Positions 50,524-58,620 of a stretch of 64,000 nucleotides of DNA are shown piece after piece. The stretch lies in NCBI RefSeq assembly GCF_003269295.1, contig NZ_QLTT01000004.1, positions 248,001-312,000 of the forward strand, written 5' to 3'. The notes under the pieces were generated by a model. The model had not been told where the DNA came from, made no database searches, and was given only the letters and a program-made list of their open reading frames with translations. Position 1 is the first letter of the stretch; the number at the start of each line of letters is the position of its first letter. A program made the translations under genes and the position numbers. Source of the stretch: Lentzea atacamensis (GTDB taxonomy: Bacteria > Actinomycetota > Actinomycetes > Mycobacteriales > Pseudonocardiaceae).

Positions 50524-51566
50524 CTGGTCTCCTCGTAGCCGTCGCCGGTCGCGACGAACTCGATCACATCGCCGGTGGGGCGGCCACACCGGCGTGAGCA
50601 ACCCGACCAGTGGACCGGTTGGCCACGAGAAATGTCAGACCTGCTCACTGGAGTTGAAATTGGGGGAACCCCGGCCGGTGCGTGTGTGTGGTGGGCCGCG
50701 TCTACCCAAGCGCGCGCGTCGGCCCGTACGTCGCTGAGTGACTTCGCGCAGCCGGGGCGGCCGGTGCAGGCGCTCACGCCGTGCCAAGGGGAGGCCGGGT
50801 CGGTGATCAGGCCGGACGTGTCGGTACCCGTCGGCACGACGAGGCTGCGCCACGGCGTCAACCGCACCGGCACACCCGCGAGGAGATGCGCATCCAGCCG
50901 TCCCAGCGGCACACCCGGTGTGGTCGGCGAAGGTGCGACAGGCGTCACAGCCGGAGTGATCAGCGGGCTGTCGGTGGCACCGAAGTGCTCGGTGATCTTC
51001 CGCACACCGCCGTCCACTTCGGACAGGCGCCAGGCGGCCCCGCGCATCTCCTGGAAGAGACGGGCGGCGGTCACGAGAGCGTCCACGGGGTCCTGAACAC
51101 GCACACCCGTGTCGGTCCCTGCGAGCAGCAGCACGTCGTCGACCAGCCCGAAGTCGCCGCCGAGGCCGCTGACCGGCGCACCAACCGTCACCAGGAAACG
51201 CCCGGGCAGCGAGGCCAGCGCGGGTTCCGCGCACAGCGCCGCGTCCAGCGCGTCGACCAGCGCCTGGTTGTCCTCCAGCGGCGCCGCGATGATGTTGCGG
51301 ATGCGCTCGTGCGTGTCCGAAGGCAGCAGGCCTGCCGCACGCAGCCGCGCACCCAGTTCCAGACCGTCCGCGAGGCCCCTGATCTGGAGGTTCGCCCGCG
51401 AGGTCAGCTCCAGCGAGCCGGTGCCGAGCTCCAGGGCGGCGAGCCGCACGACGTCCCACTGAGCTGCCGTGAGGGTGCCGCCGGGCACCCGGATGCGCGC
51501 GAGGCCGCCGTCAGCCGCCTGGTGCAGCTCGACGGCGCCTGGGCAGGCATCCGGGTGAGTACGCAT
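50520..51566 (-). CDS. cobG: Precorrin-3B synthase (CobG)
   Basis: A 348-residue sulfite-reductase-like protein. [20 protein letters not shown] and [15 protein letters not shown] mark the ferredoxin-like/siroheme-type half; [15 protein letters not shown] and [12 protein letters not shown] supply the 4Fe-4S cysteines. It performs the oxygen-dependent ring contraction step that defines the aerobic cobalamin route. ATG 51566 starts the family N-terminus. It is first gene of the minus-strand operon, divergent from cobN; its promoter must lie near or within the riboswitch DNA at 51567-51742. Confidence 0.9.
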   Translation of the reverse strand: MRTHPDACPGAVELHQAADGGLARIRVPGGTLTAAQWDVVRLAALELGTGSLELTSRANLQIRGLADGLELGARLRAAGLLPSDTHERIRNIIAAPLEDNQALVDALDAALCAEPALASLPGRFLVTVGAPVSGLGGDFGLVDDVLLLAGTDTGVRVQDPVDALVTAARLFQEMRGAAWRLSEVDGGVRKITEHFGATDSPLITPAVTPVAPSPTTPGVPLGRLDAHLLAGVPVRLTPWRSLVVPTGTDTSGLITDPASPWHGVSACTGRPGCAKSLSDVRADARAWVDAAHHTHAPAGVPPISTPVSRSDISRGQPVHWSGCSRRCGRPTGDVIEFVATGDGYEETR

Positions 51567-51599
51567 AGGTCGGACTGTAACCCGCCGGTTAGGGTGAGC

Positions 51600-51735
51600 C
51601 CGAACGACGAAGCGCAGGAGGAAGCCGGTGTGAATCCGGCGCGGTCCCGCCACTGTGACCAGCGAACCGCTGGGAGTCAGGAACTCCGCTTCGTCTGTCA
51701 CCCGCAACCTGGGGCGAGGACCCCACGAGGGATGG
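51600..51735 (+). ncRNA. Cobalamin riboswitch
   Basis: A 9-bp P1-like helix joins 51606-51614 (GACGAAGCG) to 51687-51695. Between them lie the conserved core GAAGCCGGTGTGAATCCGGC and GGTCCCGCCACTGTGA (51621-51658) and the B12 box GTCAGGAACTCC (51676-51687). A GGGG-loop-CCCC hairpin and the GGAG site at 51734-51737 before GTG 51743 can serve as the expression platform. It should shut down cobN when adenosylcobalamin is plentiful, probably by hiding the ribosome site. Limits are approximate. Confidence 0.93.
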
Positions 51736-51742
51736 AGCCTGC

Positions 51743-54700
51743 GTGATCCTGCTGCTGTCGACCTCCGACACCGACCTGCTGTCGGCCCGGGCGAGTGGCG
51801 CCGAGTACCGGCTCGGCAACCCCGCGCGACTGACCGTCGACGACCTGCCCGCGCTCGTCGAGGGCGTCGACCTGGTCGTGGTGCGCATCCTCGGCGGGCG
51901 GAGGATGTGGGAGGAAGGGCTCGACTGGCTGCTGGCCTGCGGGCTGCCCGTGGTGGTGCTCGGCGGTGAGCAGCAGCCGGACGCGGCGCTCATGGAGCTG
52001 TCGACGGTGCCCGGCGGTGTCTGCGCCGAGGCCCACCTCTACCTGGCGCACGGCGGGCCGGCGAACCTCACCGAGCTGCACAAGTTCCTCGAGGACACGA
52101 TCCTGCTGACCGGGCACGGGTTCGCGGCACCTGCCGCCACGCCCACGTGGGGTGTGCTGGAGCGCGAGCCCGCGCAGGGCGGCCCGACGGTCGCGGTGCT
52201 CTACTACCGGGCGCATCACGTCGCGGGGAACACGGCGTTCGTGCACGCGTTGTGCGACGCGATCGAGGCCAAGGGCGGGAAGCCGCTGCCGGTCTACTGC
52301 TCGTCGCTGCGCACCGCCGAGCCCGAGCTGCTGGAGACGCTGGGCCAGGCCGACGCGCTCATCGTGACGGTGCTGGCGGCCGGTGGCACGAACCCCGCCA
52401 AGGCGAGCGCAGGCGGGGACGACGACGCGTGGGACGTCGGGGCGCTGGCGGCGCTGGACGTGCCGATCCTGCAGGGGTTGTGCCTGACGTCGAGCCGCGA
52501 GTCGTGGGACTCCAACGACGACGGACTGTCCCCTTTGGACACCGCGACGCAGGTGGCGATCCCCGAGTTCGACGGGCGGATCATCACGGTTCCGTTCTCG
52601 TTCAAGGAGATCGACTCCGACGGCCTCACCGTCTACGTGGCGGATCCCGAGCGGGCGCTGCGCGTCGCCGGCATCGCGGTCAGGCACGCGCGGCTGCGGC
52701 ACATCCCGGTCGGTGAGCGCAAGATCGCGGTGATGCTGTCGGCGTACCCGACCAAGCACTCCAGGATCGGCAACGCGGTCGGTCTCGACACGCCCGCCTC
52801 GACCGTGCGGTTGCTGAAGGCCATGCGGGAGCACGGTTACGACATCGGCACCGAGCTGCCGGGTGTCGACGAGCAGGACGGCGACGCGTTGATCCACGCG
52901 TTGATCGCCGCCGGTGGGCAGGACGCGGACTGGCTCACGCAGGAGCAGTTCGAGAGCAACCCCGTGCGCATCGCCGCGGCGGAGTACCGGGAGTTCTACG
53001 AGACGCTGCCCGAGGACTTCCGCGAGTCGATGCAGGAGCACTGGGGCGACGCGCCCGGCTCGCTGTTCGTCGACCACTCGCGGTCCAAGGACGGAGAGAT
53101 CGTGCTGGCGGCGCTGGAGTCCGGCAACGTGGTCGTGATCGTCCAGCCGCCCCGCGGGTTCGGCGAGAACCCGATCGCGATCTACCACGACCCGGACCTG
53201 CCGCCGTCGCACCACTACCTCGCGGCCTACCGGTGGATCGAGTCGAGGTTCGGCGCGGACGCCGTGGTGCACGTCGGCAAGCACGGCAACCTGGAGTGGT
53301 TGCCGGGCAAGACCGTCGGCATGTCGGCGTCCTGCGGCACGGACGCGGCGCTGGGCGATCTGCCGCTGGTGTACCCGTTCCTCGTCAACGACCCCGGTGA
53401 GGGCACGCAGGCGAAGCGGCGCGCGCACGCCACGCTGGTCGACCACCTCGTACCGCCGATGGCCCGCGCCGACAGCTACGGCGACATCGCGCGGCTGGAG
53501 CAGCTGCTCGACGAGTACGGCAACATCTCCGCGATGGACCCGGCCAAGCTGCCGGCGATCCGGGCGCAGATCTGGACGCTGATCCAGGCCGCGAAGCTCG
53601 ACCACGACCTCGGCCTGGACGACCGGCCGCACGACGCGGAGTTCGACGAGTTCCTGCTGCACGTCGACGGCTGGCTGTGCGAGGTCAAGGACGTCCAGAT
53701 CCGCGACGGCCTGCACGTCCTCGGCGAGGCGCCGACCGGTTCGGTGCGGGTCAACCTCGTGCTCGCGATGCTGCAGGCACGTCAGATGTGGGGCGGCCAG
53801 GTCGCCGCGCTGCCGGGCCTGCGCGAAGCACTCGGACTCACCACGACGACCCGCGAAGACGTCGACGCCGTTGAGGAACAGGCTCGCGCGCTCGTCCAGG
53901 CCATGGAAGACGCGGGCTGGGACGCTTCCGTGGCACGGACTCTGCACGAGTCGGCCGACGTGCAGAAGATCCTGGAGTTCGCCGCCGTCGAGGTCGTGCC
54001 CCGGTTGGCGCGCACCACGGACGAGATGACGAACGTGCTGCACGCGCTGGACGGCGGCTACATCCCGGCCGGTCCGTCGGGCTCTCCGTTGCGCGGCCTG
54101 GTGAACGTGCTGCCGACCGGCCGCAACTTCTACTCGGTCGACCCGAAGGCCATCCCGTCGCGCCTCGCGTGGGAGACCGGTCAGGCGATGGCCGACTCGC
54201 TGCTCGCCCGGTACCGCGAGGAGAACGACGGCGAGTGGCCGCCCTCGGTCGGCCTGTCGGTGTGGGGCACGTCGGCGATGCGCACGGCCGGCGACGACAT
54301 CGCCGAGGTGTTCGCGCTGCTGGGCGTGCGGCCGGTGTGGGACGACCAGTCCCGCCGCGTCACGGGCCTCGAGGTCATCCCGCTGGAGGAGCTGGACAGG
54401 CCGCGCGTCGACGTCACGGTCCGGATCTCCGGGTTCTTCCGCGACGCCTTCCCGCACGTCGTGTCCCTTTTGGACGATGCCGTGCAGCTGGTGGCGTCAC
54501 TGGACGAGCCGGCGGATCGGAACTTCGTGCGGGCGCACATGGTCGCGGACCTGGCGGAGCACGGCGACGAGCGCAGGGCTACGCTGCGGATCTTCGGCTC
54601 CAAGCCGGGCGCGTACGGCGCGGGCGTGCTGCCGTTGATCGACAGCCGCAACTGGCGCGACTCGTCCGACATCGCCGAGGTCTACGCGGTGTGGGGCGGC

Positions 54701-55306
54701 TACGCCTACGGACGCGGCGTCGACGGTGTTGCCGCGCGCGAGGACATGGAGTCGGCATACCGGCGGATCGCGGTGGCGGCCAAGAACATCGACACCCGCG
54801 AGCACGACATCGCCGACTCGGACGACTACTTCCAGTACCACGGCGGCATGGTCACGATGGTGAAGGCGCTGACGGGCAAGGCACCCGCGGCGTACGTCGG
54901 TGACAGCACGCGCCCGGAGGCGGTGCGCACGCGGACCCTGACCGAGGAGACCTCACGCATCTTCCGCGCCCGCGTGGTGAACCCGCGCTGGGTCGGGGCG
55001 ATGCGGCAGCACGGGTACAAGGGCGCGTTCGAGCTGCAGGCGACGGTCGAGTACCTGTTCGGGTACGACGCCACGACCGGTGTCGTCGCGGACTGGATGT
55101 ACGAGAAGCTGACCGAGACCTACGTGCTCGACCCGGAGACCCGCAAGTTCCTGCAGGCCTCGAACCCGTGGGCGTTGCACGGCATCGCCGAGCGGCTGCT
55201 GGAGGCGGCGGAGCGCAAGATGTGGGAGCACCCGGAGCCGGCGACTCTCGACGCACTCAGGTCGGCCTACCTGGAGACCGAGGGCGACCTGGAAGACGGC
55301 GCCTGA
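51743..55306 (+). CDS. cobN: Aerobic cobaltochelatase subunit CobN
   Basis: A 1187-residue CobN/magnesium-chelatase H-type protein. Family blocks are GLDTPASTVRLLKAMREHGY, VHVGKHGNLEWLPGKTVGMS and VNVLPTGRNFYSVDPKAIPS. With CobS and CobT, not found here, it inserts cobalt into hydrogenobyrinate a,c-diamide using ATP. GTG 51743 begins the conserved N-terminus behind a cobalamin riboswitch. Length is near the usual 1200 or so. It is followed by a strong hairpin at 55309-55357. Confidence 0.95.
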   Translation: MILLLSTSDTDLLSARASGAEYRLGNPARLTVDDLPALVEGVDLVVVRILGGRRMWEEGLDWLLACGLPVVVLGGEQQPDAALMELSTVPGGVCAEAHLYLAHGGPANLTELHKFLEDTILLTGHGFAAPAATPTWGVLEREPAQGGPTVAVLYYRAHHVAGNTAFVHALCDAIEAKGGKPLPVYCSSLRTAEPELLETLGQADALIVTVLAAGGTNPAKASAGGDDDAWDVGALAALDVPILQGLCLTSSRESWDSNDDGLSPLDTATQVAIPEFDGRIITVPFSFKEIDSDGLTVYVADPERALRVAGIAVRHARLRHIPVGERKIAVMLSAYPTKHSRIGNAVGLDTPASTVRLLKAMREHGYDIGTELPGVDEQDGDALIHALIAAGGQDADWLTQEQFESNPVRIAAAEYREFYETLPEDFRESMQEHWGDAPGSLFVDHSRSKDGEIVLAALESGNVVVIVQPPRGFGENPIAIYHDPDLPPSHHYLAAYRWIESRFGADAVVHVGKHGNLEWLPGKTVGMSASCGTDAALGDLPLVYPFLVNDPGEGTQAKRRAHATLVDHLVPPMARADSYGDIARLEQLLDEYGNISAMDPAKLPAIRAQIWTLIQAAKLDHDLGLDDRPHDAEFDEFLLHVDGWLCEVKDVQIRDGLHVLGEAPTGSVRVNLVLAMLQARQMWGGQVAALPGLREALGLTTTTREDVDAVEEQARALVQAMEDAGWDASVARTLHESADVQKILEFAAVEVVPRLARTTDEMTNVLHALDGGYIPAGPSGSPLRGLVNVLPTGRNFYSVDPKAIPSRLAWETGQAMADSLLARYREENDGEWPPSVGLSVWGTSAMRTAGDDIAEVFALLGVRPVWDDQSRRVTGLEVIPLEELDRPRVDVTVRISGFFRDAFPHVVSLLDDAVQLVASLDEPADRNFVRAHMVADLAEHGDERRATLRIFGSKPGAYGAGVLPLIDSRNWRDSSDIAEVYAVWGGYAYGRGVDGVAAREDMESAYRRIAVAAKNIDTREHDIADSDDYFQYHGGMVTMVKALTGKAPAAYVGDSTRPEAVRTRTLTEETSRIFRARVVNPRWVGAMRQHGYKGAFELQATVEYLFGYDATTGVVADWMYEKLTETYVLDPETRKFLQASNPWALHGIAERLLEAAERKMWEHPEPATLDALRSAYLETEGDLEDGA

Positions 55307-55308
55307 CT

Positions 55309-55357
55309 GATGAGGGGAGCTTTCACAAACCTCAGGTTGATGAAAGCTCCCCTCATC
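55309..55357. terminator. Strong hairpin terminator between cobN and the HTH regulator
   Basis: A perfect 17-base stem (55309-55325 with 55341-55357; left arm GATGAGGGGAGCTTTCA) with a 15-base loop that itself contains AACC-TCA-GGTT. It lies just after the cobN stop, and its right arm covers the stop of the convergent regulator gene, so it can end both transcripts. It lacks a long T-run. Confidence 0.75.
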
Positions 55358-56003
55358 GCTCTTGATCCAGGCGGACGCAGCAGTGGGTTGGAGTGGGGGC
55401 CAGGCTGGCGGTGTGCGTTGTTGAGGAGAGGCCGTCCAGCAAGCCGCTGATCAGGCACAGGTTCATCCCGCACACCAGCTGGGTGTGCTTCTGGGCGAGG
55501 CTGTGGAACGGGCAGTTGCCCAGCAGGACCGCGTCCCCGTCGGCCTGCGGCTCGAACCCGAGATCCTCCAGCACCTGCACGACGTCGCCATCCGCCTGCG
55601 TCGCCAGGTCCTCGCCCCACTCGTACGCGCGCCGGTTCAGGATCTCGCGCGGCGGCTCCCCGGTGCTCTCCGCCTCGAGCAGTGACTCGGTCAGCAGGTG
55701 GCTCGCGGCCTCGTACCGCCGATCGGGCAACGACACCTCGATCTGCTCGTCCGACCGCCGGTACAGCTTCGCCGGCCGTCCGGCGCCGGGCCCGGTGCGT
55801 CCGGAGCGCCGCTCGTGGACCACGTCCAGCAGCCCCATCTCGACCAGCTTGTCGAGGTGGAACCCGGCCGTCGTGCGCGGCAGACCGATGGCCTCGGACG
55901 CCTCGTCCTTGCTGATGGGCGCGGTTTGGCGCACCACGAAGTCGTAGAGCTTGCGCCGGTTCGGCTCGTCGAGGGCCGCGACGGCGGCGACGGGGTCGGC
56001 CAT
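55353..56003 (-). CDS. Cysteine-rich ArsR/SufR-like regulator
   Basis: A 216-residue regulator. The N-terminal winged helix (VAALDEPNRRKLYDFVVRQT and SEAIGLPRTTAGFHLDKLVE) is at residues 8-60. The C-terminal part carries Cys164, Cys178, Cys183 and Cys208/209 (GNCPFHSL, VCGMNLC, HCC), a spacing that suits an iron-sulfur cluster, as in SufR-like regulators. It probably senses iron, oxygen or redox state. It is divergent from doxX-folE (78 bases) and is the likely controller of that promoter and its CTAACGTTAG palindrome. The metal site is inferred. Confidence 0.75.
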   Translation of the reverse strand: MADPVAAVAALDEPNRRKLYDFVVRQTAPISKDEASEAIGLPRTTAGFHLDKLVEMGLLDVVHERRSGRTGPGAGRPAKLYRRSDEQIEVSLPDRRYEAASHLLTESLLEAESTGEPPREILNRRAYEWGEDLATQADGDVVQVLEDLGFEPQADGDAVLLGNCPFHSLAQKHTQLVCGMNLCLISGLLDGLSSTTHTASLAPTPTHCCVRLDQER

Positions 56004-56021
56004 CTCTAAAACCTACTTCGG

Positions 56022-56070
56022 TTGACGAAAATCCGCCAGTGGTTCTAACGTTAGCGAAAGTTGTCGTTAG
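56022..56070 (+). promoter_or_regulatory. Promoter and palindrome upstream of doxX-folE
   Basis: TTGACG at 56022-56027 and TAACGT at 56046-56051 are 18 bases apart. The -10 element lies in the perfect palindrome CTAACGTTAG (56045-56054), and CGTTAG recurs at 56065-56070. A bound repressor would block the promoter. The divergent cysteine-rich regulator is the natural candidate. Confidence 0.55.
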
Positions 56071-56081
56071 AAGGAGGAGTC

Positions 56082-56459
56082 ATGGCAGTCCTGACGCGCA
56101 CGGATCCCGCGACGCAGGCGTTCGTGCTGTTGCGCACGGTCTTCACGGTGGCGCCGATCCTGTTCGGGCTGGACAAGTTCTTCAACCTGCTCGTGGACTG
56201 GCCCGTCTACCTGGCGCCGTGGATCGACTCGATCGTGCCCGGCAGCCCGCAGACCGCGATGTACATCGTCGGCGTGATCGAGATCGTGGCCGGTGTGCTG
56301 GTCGCGCTGCAGCCGAAGTGGGGCGGGCTGGTCGTCGCCGCCTGGCTGCTCGGCATCATCGTGAACCTGCTGACCCTGCCCGGCTACTACGACGTCGCGT
56401 TGCGCGACGTCGGTCTGCTGGTCGGCGCGCTCGCGTTGTCCAGGCTGGCCAGCCGATGA
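56082..56459 (+). CDS. DoxX-like membrane protein
   Basis: A 125-residue protein with four hydrophobic helices (FVLLRTVFTVAPILFGLDKF, AMYIVGVIEIVAGVLVALQP, GLVVAAWLLGIIVNLLTLPG, DVGLLVGALALSRLA). The pattern is DoxX-like. DoxX-family proteins are linked to redox or thiosulfate metabolism, but this one has no diagnostic residue. It lies behind an AAGGAGGAG ribosome site and overlaps folE by four bases, so the two are co-translated. A redox-linked pteridine role is inferred from the operon. Confidence 0.8.
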   Translation: MAVLTRTDPATQAFVLLRTVFTVAPILFGLDKFFNLLVDWPVYLAPWIDSIVPGSPQTAMYIVGVIEIVAGVLVALQPKWGGLVVAAWLLGIIVNLLTLPGYYDVALRDVGLLVGALALSRLASR

Positions 56460-57016
56460 CCGATCCCGTCATCGACACGGAGGCGGCCCGGCACGCGGTG
56501 ACCGACCTGCTGAAGGCGCTGGGAAAGGACCCGTTCTCGGTGCACCTGGCGGACACACCGCGCCGGGTCGCCGAGGCGTACGCGGAACTCCTGACGCCGA
56601 GGGCCTTCAACCTCACGACGTTCCCGAACGACGAGGGCTACGACGAGCTCGTGCTGGCACGCGGGATTCCGGTGCAGTCGTTGTGCGAGCACCACATGTT
56701 GCCGTTCCACGGTGTCGCGCACGTCGGCTACCTGCCGGGCGAACGGATCCTGGGCCTGTCGAAGCTCGCGAGGGTCGTGGAGATGTTCGCGCGCGACCTG
56801 CAGGTGCAGGAACGACTGACCAAACAGGTCGCGGACTGGCTTCAGGAACACCTGCGCCCCAAGGGAGTCGGCGTCGTGATCGAGGCGGAGCACCTGTGCA
56901 TGGCCTTGCGAGGCGTGCGGGTCAACGGATCCCGCACCGTCACGTCGGCGCTGCAGGGCCTGCTGCGGTCGGACCCCGCGTCACGTCAGGAGTTCTTCAC
57001 CCTCGTGCATGCTTAG
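56456..57016 (+). CDS. folE: GTP cyclohydrolase I
   Basis: A 186-residue enzyme. SLCEHHMLPFHGVAHVGYLP holds the zinc Cys and His, and ILGLSKLARVVEMFARDLQV and RGVRVNGSRTVTSALQG match FolE. It opens the GTP ring to 7,8-dihydroneopterin triphosphate, the first step of folate or tetrahydropterin synthesis. The start overlaps doxX in an ATGA junction. That pairing, and a redox-type regulator upstream, suggests a second, conditionally expressed copy rather than the housekeeping one in a folate operon; this is inference. Confidence 0.92.
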   Translation: MTDPVIDTEAARHAVTDLLKALGKDPFSVHLADTPRRVAEAYAELLTPRAFNLTTFPNDEGYDELVLARGIPVQSLCEHHMLPFHGVAHVGYLPGERILGLSKLARVVEMFARDLQVQERLTKQVADWLQEHLRPKGVGVVIEAEHLCMALRGVRVNGSRTVTSALQGLLRSDPASRQEFFTLVHA

Positions 57017-57047
57017 AGTCGACGTCGCCGCCGGACGGGAGACTCTG

Positions 57048-57524
57048 ATGGGTGTGTTCGATGTACCGCTGGACGAGGAACGCGTACAGCTCGAAGCGTT
57101 CATAGAGGACTGTCGCAGCGCCATCGAGGTGACTCTTCACGGTCTCACCGAGGAACAGGCCCGCCGCCGGCTGGTCCCGTCGGCGACCACGTTGCTCGGG
57201 CTGCTCAAGCACGTCACGTGGATGCAGCGGGTGTGGTTCGAGGAATGCGTCGGTGGCACGTCGCGCCGGGAGCTCGGCCTGGTGCAGAGGCCGGACGAGT
57301 CCTTCCGGCTCGACCCCGGCGACACCATCGTCTCGGTCACGGCGGCCTACCGGGAAGCCTGCGCCACCGCGAGAACCGCGGTCGCGGACCTGCCGCTGGA
57401 CGCCGTCGTGACCGGCCACCGGTCCGGGCCGCGCACGCTGCACTGGGTGTACCTGCAGGTGCTGCGCGAGCTGGCGCAGCATTGCGGGCACGCCGACATC
57501 CTGCGCGAACAGGTGCTCGCCTAG
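57048..57524 (+). CDS. DinB/DUF664 family protein
   Basis: A 158-residue four-helix protein of the DinB-like (DUF664) type: LGLLKHVTWMQRVWFEECVG gives the first His, TLHWVYLQVLRELAQHCGHA the later His residues, a likely metal site. In actinomycetes such proteins bind a metal or mycothiol, but function is not known here. ATG 57048 lies six bases after GGGAG, so it is preferred to ATG 57009. It follows folE by 31 bases and may share its transcript. Confidence 0.8.
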   Translation: MGVFDVPLDEERVQLEAFIEDCRSAIEVTLHGLTEEQARRRLVPSATTLLGLLKHVTWMQRVWFEECVGGTSRRELGLVQRPDESFRLDPGDTIVSVTAAYREACATARTAVADLPLDAVVTGHRSGPRTLHWVYLQVLRELAQHCGHADILREQVLA

Positions 57525-57534
57525 CCTGCACAGC

Positions 57535-58104
57535 ATGGGGAAGATTCACGCCGGTGCCACGCTGACCCCGTCGTTCCGCGACTTCCTGCCCGCCTGGCTG
57601 GCGGGTCAGCCGTGGTACGACGGAAAAGGCTCACCGCGGCCGGTCGGTTTCCTCCGCTTCGAGGACCCGGCCGGCCAGGTCGGCGTGGAAACACACGTGC
57701 TCCGGGACGGCGAGGCGGTGTACCAGGTGCCGCTGACGTACCGTCCCGCGCCGCTCGCCGGAGGCGCGCTCGTCACGACCGCCGAACACAGCGTGCTGGG
57801 TACGCGGTGGATCTACGACGCGGTGACGGATCCGGTGTGGATCGCCGCGATCCTCGGCCTGGTCGCCACCGGCGGGACCTCGGATCCGGCTGCCCGCAGC
57901 GGGTTCGGTCCGGCAGAGGCGCGCGGCCGGCTGATCCGTGCGCCACTCGTCCCGGAGGCGGTCACGATCGACCTGGACCGGCGGATCGTCCCGGAAAGCA
58001 CGCCGGGGGACGCGATCGGCGTGGTCACCGGCTCGTGGCACGAGGACGGTTCGGTGAAGTCCGGTCGTCTCGCCGTGCTCCGTCAGACCGGCCCGAAGAC
58101 GTAG
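57535..58104 (+). CDS. Maltokinase N-terminal cap-like protein
   Basis: A 189-residue protein. MGKIHAGATLTPSFRDFLPA, QPWYDGKGS and GEAVYQVPLTYRPAPLAGGA, with VLGTRWIYDAVTDPVWIAAI, match the stand-alone proteins similar to the N-terminal cap of actinobacterial maltokinase. No kinase domain follows. Possible role in glycogen or trehalose sugar handling is inferred from the family only. It ends 22 bases inside the convergent EF-hand gene. Confidence 0.75.
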   Translation: MGKIHAGATLTPSFRDFLPAWLAGQPWYDGKGSPRPVGFLRFEDPAGQVGVETHVLRDGEAVYQVPLTYRPAPLAGGALVTTAEHSVLGTRWIYDAVTDPVWIAAILGLVATGGTSDPAARSGFGPAEARGRLIRAPLVPEAVTIDLDRRIVPESTPGDAIGVVTGSWHEDGSVKSGRLAVLRQTGPKT

Positions 58105-58586
58105 GTGCCGGCGGCGTCCGGGTCGTCGCCGGCCCAGAACTCCAGCCACAGACGGGCGAACTCCTCGCGCGAGAGCCTGCCGTCACCGTCGGAGTCCAGC
58201 GCGGCGAAGTCGGTGACGCCTTCGTGGCCGAGCCAGGCGGTGATCATCGTCTGGTACTCGGACCGCGAGATGTAGTCGTCGTGGTTCTCGTCGACGGCGG
58301 CGAACATCGCGTCGGCGGTGTCGGTGACGGCTTCCGGCGTCTTCGGGAGCGCGTCCACGATGCTCAGCACGTTGTCGATGGTCACGCGGCTCTGGCCCGC
58401 GATCGCGTGCAGCGTCGCCCACCAGCCCATCATCACGCCGGACAGCAGTTCCTCGTCGCCGCCGCGCAACGACACCCAGCGCGCGGTGAGGGCGCGGAAG
58501 TCGGTCTCGTCCAGGTAGCCGTCGCCGTTGGCGTCCATCGCGCCGAACACCACCGACACCTTGCGTCTTTGCAAGTCGCTCGCCAT
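58083..58586 (-). CDS. EF-hand calcium-binding protein (calerythrin-like)
   Basis: A 167-residue cytoplasmic protein with three clear EF-hand loops: DANGDGYLDETD near residue 18, DENHDDYISRSE near 97 and DSDGDGRLSREE near 130; a fourth site near 50-60 looks degenerate. The four-helix-pair size matches prokaryotic calerythrin-like proteins. It binds Ca2+ and probably buffers or senses it. ATG 58586 precedes a conserved helix; ATG 58598 is also possible. Confidence 0.88.
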   Translation of the reverse strand: MASDLQRRKVSVVFGAMDANGDGYLDETDFRALTARWVSLRGGDEELLSGVMMGWWATLHAIAGQSRVTIDNVLSIVDALPKTPEAVTDTADAMFAAVDENHDDYISRSEYQTMITAWLGHEGVTDFAALDSDGDGRLSREEFARLWLEFWAGDDPDAAGTYVFGPV

Positions 58587-58620
58587 GAGCAGGACCATAG
58601 GCCGATCGTCGTAACAGAAA

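Noticed and set aside
51698..54457. Long open frame antisense to cobN
   Set aside because: Composition is Arg/Val/Gln/His-rich with no domain, and cobN on the other strand is full length and conserved.
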